From: Oscillospiraceae bacterium
GTDB lineage: Bacteria > Bacillota > Clostridia > Oscillospirales > Oscillospiraceae
Assembly: GCA_017480395.1 (NCBI GenBank)
Contig: JAFVAS010000182.1
Coordinates: 1 to 6,786 of the forward strand
DNA length: 6,786 nt
Reading direction: 5' to 3'
The notes below the pieces were generated by a model that saw nothing but the letters and a program-made list of their open reading frames with translations, ran no database searches and was not told the DNA's origin. Positions 1 to 4,881 of this stretch are shown one piece after another. The number at the start of each line of letters is the position of its first letter. Positions within the stretch are counted from its first letter, which is position 1. The translations under genes were made by a program, and so were the position numbers.

Positions 1-56
1 AGTCTATAACACCTCGGACGGTTCACCGTCACGATCATCATTAAAGATCGAAGCGT

Positions 57-95
57 AAAAAGCAGAAACCGCCACCCTGCACGGTGACGGTTTCT
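57..95 (-). terminator. Intrinsic terminator of the small RNA
   Basis: On the minus strand, bases 95-83 pair with 76-64 in a 13-bp stem around a 6-base loop. The stem is complete because position 87/72 forms a G-U wobble. GC and then five Us (61-57) follow directly. On the plus strand the same stem has a C-A mismatch and no U run after it, so the hairpin is built for minus-strand termination. Confidence 0.8.
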
Positions 96-150
96 CAATG
101 AAACAATAAACCTTTCAGGGCCAAACCGCTGACCGCAGCGCCCTCTTCGT
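57..150 (-). ncRNA. Small RNA, candidate type I antitoxin (RatA/Hol-Tox-like)
   Basis: The minus strand has a full transcription unit: a promoter at 156-184, a predicted start near A150, and a strong terminator hairpin ending in a U run at 57-61, giving about 94 nt. The 5' half can fold into a stem-loop: CGCTG (127-131) pairs with CAGCG (136-140) around a 4-base loop, flanked by GGG (118-120) with CCC (141-143). I see no ATG with a ribosome site in the transcript, so it is probably non-coding. From family knowledge, RatA-type antitoxins are made from the strand opposite a small hydrophobic toxin gene and overlap its 3' end. The geometry fits a toxin mRNA entering from the left edge. The toxin itself is not visible, so the functional call is inference. 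It could instead be an orphan small RNA or a degenerate remnant. Confidence 0.6.
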
Positions 151-153
151 TTA
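118..153 (+). terminator. Possible weak terminator for a plus-strand transcript entering from the left
   Basis: The stem-loop at 118-143 (GGG with CCC outside, CGCTG with CAGCG inside) is followed on the plus strand by the pyrimidine-rich TCTTCGTTTATT. It could end a transcript from a gene left of the window, which would then overlap most of the minus-strand small RNA. The U tract is interrupted, so this is tentative. Confidence 0.35.
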
Positions 154-155
154 TT

Positions 156-184
156 ATATTATCCCAGTCTTCCCACTTTGTCAA
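156..184 (-). promoter_or_regulatory. Strong sigma-A promoter for the small RNA
   Basis: Read on the minus strand there is a consensus -35 box TTGACA (184-179), a 17-base spacer and a -10 box TAATAT (161-156), predicting a start at about A150. An overlapping TATAAT (158-153) gives a less favourable 20-base spacing. No minus-strand protein gene lies downstream within the window. Confidence 0.75.
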
Positions 185-201
185 GGGGAACAGGCCGGCG
201 C

Positions 202-230
202 TTGCAATTTCCCGGCGCGTCTAGTATGAT
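202..230 (+). promoter_or_regulatory. Promoter of truA
   Basis: A -35 box TTGCAA (202-207), a 17-base spacer and a -10 box TATGAT (225-230) predict a start near 237. The GGAGG ribosome site lies at 239-243, so the leader would be only about 14 bases. This promoter stands back to back with the small-RNA promoter, with 17 bp between the two -35 boxes. Confidence 0.6.
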
Positions 231-250
231 GGTGGGGCGGAGGTGGTGGC

Positions 251-964
251 ATGACGCGCTACAAGCTGACCATTCAATACGACGGCGGACGATACAGCGG
301 CTGGCAGGCCCAGGGCAACACCGAGCGCACCATCCAGGGCAAGCTGGAGCGGGTGCTCTCCGACCTGGACGGGGCGGCGGTGGAGGTGCAGGGCGCCGGG
401 AGAACCGACGCCGGGGTGCACGCCCGGGGCCAGGTGGCCAGCGTCACCCTGCGCAGCGATCCCGCCCCGGAGGACATTTTGCGCTTCTGCGCCGCCCACC
501 TGCCCAGGGACATCGCGGTGGTTCAGGCCCAGGAGGCCGCCCCCCGGTTCCACGCCCGGCTGAACGCGGCGCGGAAATGTTATGTCTACCGCATATGGAA
601 CGACGAGATCCCCGACGTGTTCGGACGCAAATTCCGCTGTCAGATCGGGCAGAAGCTCGACCTGGAGGCCATGCGCGCGGCGGCATCGGCCCTCACCGGG
701 GAGCATGACTTCCGCAGCTTCTGCGGCCTGCGCCGCTATAAAAAATCCACCGTCCGACGGGTGGAATCCATTGAAATTACAGAGCATGGCAAGGAAATTT
801 GCATCACATACATCGGCGATGGCTTCCTGAACCAGATGGTGCGCATTCTCACCGGCACCCTGGTGGAGGTGGGCCTGGGGGAGCGAGCGGCGGACAGCAT
901 GGGGCTCTCCTGTCCGCCCGGGACCGCTCCGCCGCGGGGCGCACCATGCCGCCCCAGGGACTGA
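251..964 (+). CDS. truA: tRNA pseudouridine synthase A, C-terminus frameshifted
   Basis: TruA converts uridines at positions 38-40 of the tRNA anticodon arm to pseudouridine in the cytoplasm. The N-terminal YDGGRYSGWQ block (10-19) is present, as is the catalytic motif GRTDAGVHA (50-58), with D53 as the nucleophilic aspartate. The substrate-binding tyrosine region KCYVYRIWN (109-117) and the GFLNQMVRILTGTL block (191-204) also fit the family. GGAGG (239-243) sits 7 bases before the ATG. After residue 218 the frame continues for 19 unrelated residues (GLSCPP onward) to a stop at 964. The expected family ending, with GRTMPPQGL, is encoded one frame away at 904-987. Restoring one G in the run at 901-904 gives a 245-residue protein, the normal TruA length. 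This is either a real lesion or a homopolymer read error. It stands alone, with its own promoter. Confidence 0.9.
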   Translation: MTRYKLTIQYDGGRYSGWQAQGNTERTIQGKLERVLSDLDGAAVEVQGAGRTDAGVHARGQVASVTLRSDPAPEDILRFCAAHLPRDIAVVQAQEAAPRFHARLNAARKCYVYRIWNDEIPDVFGRKFRCQIGQKLDLEAMRAAASALTGEHDFRSFCGLRRYKKSTVRRVESIEITEHGKEICITYIGDGFLNQMVRILTGTLVEVGLGERAADSMGLSCPPGTAPPRGAPCRPRD

Positions 965-987
965 TGCTTGATTATGTAGACTACTGA
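904..987 (+). pseudogene. truA: Displaced C-terminal segment of truA
   Basis: In the frame starting at 904 the sequence reads 27 residues (ALLSARDRSAAG..., ending LMLDYVDY) and then TGA at 985-987. The DRSAAG and PPQGL blocks are the conserved end of TruA, which packs against the catalytic core. It joins codon 218 of the upstream frame exactly if one G is added to the GGGG at 901-904. The segment has no start site of its own. Confidence 0.85.
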
Positions 988-1040
988 CCGGGACGGGAGC
1001 GGCCCGGAGAAAAATCTTCTGCCAAAAGAGAGCGCACACC

Positions 1041-1069
1041 TTGCGCTGAGGCGTGGGCTGTGTTATCAT
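1041..1069 (+). promoter_or_regulatory. Promoter of the iron alcohol dehydrogenase gene
   Basis: TTGCGC (1041-1046), a 17-base spacer and TATCAT (1064-1069) are present. TG at 1061-1062 makes an extended -10 element. The predicted start is near 1076, leaving a leader of about 50 bases. No good intrinsic terminator separates this from truA, so some read-through is possible. Confidence 0.5.
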
Positions 1070-1127
1070 GGGGCCGAGGGACAGGCCGGGCTGCCGGTCG
1101 ATTCAGCCGTAAAGGAGGACACAGATC

Positions 1128-2309
1128 ATGTTCAATTTCAACTATTATTCCCCCACCAAGGTCATCTTCGGCAGGGGCACGGAGGATCAGATCGGCACGC
1201 TGGCGCAGGAATACGGGGCGACGAAGGTGCTGATCCACTACGGTGGCGGCAGCGTCGTCCGCTCCGGCCTGCTGGATCGGGTCAAGGCCGCCCTGGACGC
1301 CGCCGGGGTCGCCCATGTGGAGCTGGGCGGCGTGGTGCCCAATCCCCATCTCGCCAAGGTGCGGGAGGGCATCGCCCTGGGTCAGCGCGAGGGGGTGGAC
1401 TTCCTCCTGGCCGTGGGCGGCGGCAGCGTCATCGACTCGGTCAAGGCCATCTCCTACGGCCTGGCGGAGCCTGACAAGGACGTCTGGGAGCTCTTTGAGG
1501 GCCAGCGGGAGGCGGAGCGCTTCCTGCCCATCGCCTCCATCCTCACCATCGCCGCCGCGGGCAGCGAGACCAGCAACAGCTGCGTCATCACCAACGAGCG
1601 CACCGGCGAGAAGCGGGCCTATGACGACGACATCTCCCGCCCCAAATTCGCCATCATGAACCCGGAGCTGTCCATGACCCTGCCCGACTACCAGACCCAG
1701 GCCGGCTGCACCGACATCATGATGCACACCATGGAGCGCTACTTCACCCAGGGCGGCAATATGGAGATCACCGACGCCCTGGCCGAGGGGCTGCTGCGCA
1801 CCGTGATCAAGTACGCGCAGGTGCTCCACCACGACCCGGAGAACTATGAGGCCCGCGCCGAGATCATGTGGGCGGGGAGCCTGGCCCACAACGGTCTGAC
1901 GGGCTGCGGCAACGACGGGGGCGACTTCGCCTCCCACATGCTGGAGCATGAGCTGGGCGGCATGTTCGACGTGACCCACGGCGCGGGTCTGGCGGCGGTC
2001 TGGCCCAGCTGGGCGCGGTATGTCTACCGGGACTGCCTACCCCGGTTCGTGCGCTACGCCACCAACGTCATGGGGGTTGCGCCCGGGGCCACCGACGAGG
2101 AGACCGCCCTGCGGGGCATCGAGGCGATGGAGGACTTCTACCACCGCATCGGCATGCCCATCAACCTGCGGGAGCTGGGCATCCAGCCCACCGAGGAGCA
2201 GATCCTCGCCCTGGCGGAATCCTGCGCCAGGGCCACCGGCGGCAGCCAGGGCTCGGCCAAGGTGCTCTATCAGGAGGACATGGCGGCGATCTTCCGGCTT
2301 GCGCTCTGA
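1128..2309 (+). CDS. Iron-containing alcohol dehydrogenase (YqhD/butanol dehydrogenase type)
   Basis: This is a cytoplasmic group III alcohol dehydrogenase that reduces aldehydes to alcohols, typically with NADPH in the YqhD/BdhA branch. The N-terminal dinucleotide-binding domain carries YGGGSV (38-43) and GGGSVIDSVK (97-106), and GSETSN follows at 145-150. The C-terminal helical domain has metal ligands at D196, H200, H270 and H284. Their spacing (4 residues between the first two, 14 between the last two) matches YqhD. The length, 393 residues, is normal and the frame is intact. AGGAGG (1113-1118) lies 9 bases before the ATG. The gene stands alone between its own promoter and a strong hairpin, and converges with mnmA. 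The exact substrate cannot be read from the sequence. Butanal, other short aldehydes or detoxification of reactive aldehydes are all possible. Confidence 0.95.
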   Translation: MFNFNYYSPTKVIFGRGTEDQIGTLAQEYGATKVLIHYGGGSVVRSGLLDRVKAALDAAGVAHVELGGVVPNPHLAKVREGIALGQREGVDFLLAVGGGSVIDSVKAISYGLAEPDKDVWELFEGQREAERFLPIASILTIAAAGSETSNSCVITNERTGEKRAYDDDISRPKFAIMNPELSMTLPDYQTQAGCTDIMMHTMERYFTQGGNMEITDALAEGLLRTVIKYAQVLHHDPENYEARAEIMWAGSLAHNGLTGCGNDGGDFASHMLEHELGGMFDVTHGAGLAAVWPSWARYVYRDCLPRFVRYATNVMGVAPGATDEETALRGIEAMEDFYHRIGMPINLRELGIQPTEEQILALAESCARATGGSQGSAKVLYQEDMAAIFRLAL

Positions 2310-2334
2310 TCCGGCAATTGGAATATATGTAAAG

Positions 2335-2367
2335 CGAACCCCCTTCCCAGCTGGGAGGGGGGGTTCG
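2335..2367. terminator. Bidirectional terminator between the alcohol dehydrogenase gene and mnmA
   Basis: A 14-bp stem (CGAACCCCC... with ...GGGGGTTCG, one bulged G) closes on an AGCT loop at 2349-2352. On the plus strand a T-rich TTCGTTGATT follows. On the minus strand GCTTTACATATATT follows. It lies 25 bases after the dehydrogenase stop and about 50 bases beyond the mnmA stop, so it probably serves both converging units. Neither U tract is perfect. Confidence 0.7.
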
Positions 2368-2419
2368 TTCGTTGATTGCAGGCTGATGTTCCCGCCCGGT
2401 AGGGAGGGGCCGTTCTGTT

Positions 2420-3511
2420 TTACAGGGCGCGGCGGATCTCCCCGCCGCCGAGGACGGTTTCCCCGTCGTAGAGCACCACGGCCTGGCCCGGGGTGATGGC
2501 CCGCTGGGGCTCGTCGAAGCGCACCAGCAGGGTGTCCTCCCCGGTCTGCTCCACGGTGCAGCCTGCCTCGCTGCGGCTGTGGCGGATTTTGGCGGTGCAG
2601 CGGATCGGGGCGGGAATGGCGTCGCAGGCGATGAGGTTCAGATCCCCCGCCTCCAGGGCGGAGGCGTAGAGGTCGGCGTTCTCCCCCAGGAAGACCTGGT
2701 TTTTCTCCACGTCCTTGCCGGTGACATAGATCCTCCGGCCCAGGGCGATGTTCAGCCCCTTGCGCTGGCCCACGGTGTAGTGGATGTGGCCCCGGTGCCG
2801 GCCCAGCACGGTGCCGTCGGCCCCAATATAGTCCCCGGGGGGACAGGTGGTGCCGGTGTAGCGGTCGAGGAAAGCCCCATAGTCCCCGTCGGGGACGAAG
2901 CAGATGTCCTGGCTGTCCCGCTTGCGGGCGTTGCCGAAGCCGTGCGCCGCGGCGATTTCCCGCACCTCCGGCTTGGTCAGCTCCCCCAGGGGGAGCTGAT
3001 ACCGGGCCAGGGCGGCCTGATCCAGGTGGTAGAGGAAATAGGTCTGATCCTTGTCCGCGTCCCGGGCCTTTTGGAGCAGAAAGCGCTGGCCGTCGTGGGA
3101 AATGCGGGCATAGTGCCCGGTGGCGACGTACCCGATACCCAGCTCCCCGGCCCGGCGGAGCATCCGCTCGAACTTCAGATAGCGGTTGCAGTCGATGCAG
3201 GGGTTGGGGGTCAGCCCCCGGGCGTAGCAGTCGGCGAAGCGGGCCATGACATGGCGGTCAAAATCGTCGCTGAAATTGAAGACGTAGTAGGGGATGCCCA
3301 GCTGGTGGGCCACCCGGCGGGCGTCCTCCACGTCGCTGAGGGAGCAGCAGGTGGACTCCATGTTCTCCCCGATGGCCTCTTTGTCGAACAGGCGCATGGT
3401 GGCCCCGGTGACGGCAAAGCCCTGCTCCTGTAACAGGCAGGCGGCGACGGAGGAGTCCACCCCGCCGCTCATGCCCACGAGGACGGACCTGCTGGCGGGG
3501 GCGTCAGCCAT
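2420..3511 (-). CDS. mnmA: tRNA-specific 2-thiouridylase MnmA
   Basis: MnmA activates uridine 34 of the Lys, Glu and Gln tRNAs with ATP and replaces its 2-oxygen with sulfur passed down a persulfide relay. The PP-loop ATPase motif SGGVDSS is at residues 15-21. TPNPCIDCN (101-109) contains C108, the position matching the E. coli catalytic Cys102, and SQDICF (200-205) contains C204, matching Cys199. GHYARI (132-137), YTVGQRKGL (245-253) and the C-terminal beta-barrel ending GGGEIRRAL complete the family pattern. The length, 363 residues, is normal. The start ATG lies inside the end of pepT (8-base overlap) and no strong ribosome site is seen before it, so translation is probably coupled to pepT. 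It is the second gene of the pepT-mnmA operon. Confidence 0.96.
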   Translation of the reverse strand: MADAPASRSVLVGMSGGVDSSVAACLLQEQGFAVTGATMRLFDKEAIGENMESTCCSLSDVEDARRVAHQLGIPYYVFNFSDDFDRHVMARFADCYARGLTPNPCIDCNRYLKFERMLRRAGELGIGYVATGHYARISHDGQRFLLQKARDADKDQTYFLYHLDQAALARYQLPLGELTKPEVREIAAAHGFGNARKRDSQDICFVPDGDYGAFLDRYTGTTCPPGDYIGADGTVLGRHRGHIHYTVGQRKGLNIALGRRIYVTGKDVEKNQVFLGENADLYASALEAGDLNLIACDAIPAPIRCTAKIRHSRSEAGCTVEQTGEDTLLVRFDEPQRAITPGQAVVLYDGETVLGGGEIRRAL

Positions 3512-4727
3512 TGCCGCGCCCGGAGACCAGGGTGACCAGCACCCGGGTCATGGTGTCCAGGGCGTCCACGGGGATGAACTCATAGATGCCGTGGAAGTTC
3601 TCCCCGCCGGTGGAGAGGTTGGGGCAGGGCAGCCCCTCCCAGCTCAGCCGGGCCCCGTCGGTGCCGCCCCGGACGGGCTGCACCCGGGGCTCCACCCCGC
3701 AGGCGCAAAAGGCGTCCTTGGCCCAGTCGATCAGGTACATGTGCTCCGCCAGCTTCTCCCGCATGTTGTAGTAGCTGTCCCGCAGGATCAGCTCGAAGGT
3801 GCCGTCGCCGTACTTGCCGTTCAGGTAGTCCACGGTGCGGCGCAGAAAATCCTTCCGGGCCTCAAAGCTGGCCCGGTCGTGATCCCGCACGATGAGGTTG
3901 ATGTAGCCCTCGGTCTCGACGGAGTTGACATAATTCACATGGTAGAACCCCTCGTACCCCTCGGTGTGGGCGGGGGTCTCGGCGGCGGGGAGGAGGGAGA
4001 TGAACTCCACGGCCATCAGGGCGGCGTTCTTCATGATGTTCTTGGCGCTGCCGGGGTGGATGTTGCGGCCGTGGATCTTCACCCCCGCGTTGGCGGCGTT
4101 GAAGTTCTCATACTCCACCTCGCCCAGGGCGCCGCCGTCCACGGTGTAGGCGTATTCGGCCCCAAAGCGGGCGTAGTCAAAGTGATCCGCCCCCCGGCCG
4201 ATCTCCTCATCCGGGGTGAAGGCCACCGCCAGCCGGGGGTGGCCCTGCTCCGGGTGGGCCACAAAGTGCTCCACCGTGGCCATGATCTCCGCCACTCCGG
4301 CCTTGTCGTCGGCCCCCAGCAGGGTGGTGCCGTCGGTGACAATCAGCTCGCGGTTGACATAATTTGCGAGGGCGGGCAGCTCCTCCGGGGACATGACCAC
4401 CCCCAGCTCCCCGTTGAGCACCAGGTCTCCCCCGGTGTAGCGCACCCGGCGGGGCTTGACGTGTTCGCCGGAGGCGTCGGGGGCGGTGTCCATGTGGGCG
4501 ATGAGGCCCAGGGTGGGCTCCCCCTCCCGGCCGGGGGAGGCGGGCAGGTGGCCGTAGACCCGGCCAAAGTCGTCCACCACCGCGTCGGCGACGCCCAGCT
4601 CCAGCAGCTCCTGCTTCAGCTGCCGGGCCAGCTCCAGCTCCCGCGGGGCGCTGGGGACGGCCTCCGAGGACTCGTCGGAGGTGGTGTGGAAGGAGACATA
4701 GCGCAGAAAGCGATCGAGTGCAGACAT
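3504..4727 (-). CDS. pepT: Peptidase T (tripeptide aminopeptidase)
   Basis: PepT is a cytoplasmic di-zinc M20 peptidase that removes the N-terminal residue from tripeptides, helping to recycle amino acids. The zinc and catalytic residues are in place: H78 and D80 (HMDTAPD), D140 (GADDKAG), E174 as catalytic base with E175 as ligand (PDEEIGRGA), D197 (TVDGG), and H379 (ENFHGIYEFIP). The HGRNIHPGSAKN stretch (219-230) lies in the lid/dimerisation domain. At 407 residues it is full length. A GAAGG ribosome site is 8 bases before the ATG. It is the first gene of a two-gene unit with mnmA, and diverges from fbp. The pairing with a tRNA-modification gene has no obvious biochemical logic. Confidence 0.95.
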   Translation of the reverse strand: MSALDRFLRYVSFHTTSDESSEAVPSAPRELELARQLKQELLELGVADAVVDDFGRVYGHLPASPGREGEPTLGLIAHMDTAPDASGEHVKPRRVRYTGGDLVLNGELGVVMSPEELPALANYVNRELIVTDGTTLLGADDKAGVAEIMATVEHFVAHPEQGHPRLAVAFTPDEEIGRGADHFDYARFGAEYAYTVDGGALGEVEYENFNAANAGVKIHGRNIHPGSAKNIMKNAALMAVEFISLLPAAETPAHTEGYEGFYHVNYVNSVETEGYINLIVRDHDRASFEARKDFLRRTVDYLNGKYGDGTFELILRDSYYNMREKLAEHMYLIDWAKDAFCACGVEPRVQPVRGGTDGARLSWEGLPCPNLSTGGENFHGIYEFIPVDALDTMTRVLVTLVSGRGNG

Positions 4728-4739
4728 ATTCAGTACCTT

Positions 4740-4772
4740 CTTTTGTAAAAGTGATTGACGTTTTCCCGGAAA
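4740..4772. repeat. Two short palindromes flanking the fbp -35 box
   Basis: CTTTTGTAAAAG (4740-4751) is a perfect 12-bp palindrome apart from its 2-base centre. It lies just upstream of the fbp -35 box and just before the pepT ribosome site. TTTCC-C-GGAAA (4762-4772) is an 11-bp palindrome within the fbp promoter spacer. Either could be an operator. No known regulator consensus is recognised. Confidence 0.35.
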
Positions 4773-4783
4773 GGGGGTAAACT
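4755..4783 (+). promoter_or_regulatory. Promoter of fbp
   Basis: TTGACG (4755-4760, five of six consensus bases), a 17-base spacer and TAAACT (4778-4783) predict a start near 4790. The transcript would begin about 35 bases before the upstream short reading frame and about 88 bases before the fbp ATG. Confidence 0.6.
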
Positions 4784-4796
4784 GTAAGATGACAAA

Positions 4797-4805
4797 ATTG
4801 TATCA
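4797..4805 (-). promoter_or_regulatory. Candidate extended -10 promoter for pepT-mnmA
   Basis: On the minus strand, TGATACAAT forms an extended -10 (TGN plus TACAAT at 4802-4797), predicting a start near 4791 and a leader of about 63 bases. The -35 region at the right spacing is poor. An alternative, TTGTGA with TACAGT 16 bases downstream, overlaps it. Confidence 0.4.
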
Positions 4806-4824
4806 CAAAAGGAGAGGGAAAGCT

Positions 4825-4881
4825 ATGGTCAATCGCGGGAAAATTGATCCGGCCCGCCGGGGAGAGGGGGGGCGGCCATGA
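4825..4881 (+). CDS. Short upstream frame, 18 codons: leader peptide or frameshifted fbp N-terminus
   Basis: A strong ribosome site, AAAGGAGAGGG (4808-4818), precedes ATG at 4825. The frame reads MVNRGKIDPARRGEGGRP and stops at TGA 4879-4881, overlapping the fbp ATG as ATGA. Such overlap commonly couples translation of the second gene to the first. The alternative is that the G run at 4866-4872 is one base short. One extra G would fuse this frame directly to fbp as a 19-residue N-terminal extension. The peptide resembles no family I know and shows no run of one amino acid that would suggest attenuation. Confidence 0.4.
   Translation: MVNRGKIDPARRGEGGRP

Noticed and set aside
2..58. An open plus-strand frame (ending SSLKIEA, TAA at 56-58) that could be the end of a gene entering from the left.
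   Set aside because: Only 18 codons are visible, with no hydrophobic or family-like character. The same bases form small hairpins, so coding cannot be supported.
895..910. Programmed -1 frameshifting in truA.
   Set aside because: No slippery heptamer, no clear stimulatory structure, and TruA is not known to use recoding. A single-base indel in a G run is simpler.
991..1018. CCGGG...CCCGG followed by AGAAAAATC after truA, as a possible terminator.
   Set aside because: The stem is only 5 bp with a 10-base loop, and A-rich rather than U-rich sequence follows.
981..1979. A 332-codon minus-strand open frame opposite the alcohol dehydrogenase gene.
   Set aside because: The composition is typical of a GC shadow, and the plus strand encodes a full-length enzyme with all metal ligands.
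3294..4748. A 484-codon plus-strand open frame opposite pepT, and a 284-codon one opposite mnmA (2579-3433).
   Set aside because: Both are low-complexity shadows of well-recognised minus-strand genes with all catalytic motifs intact.
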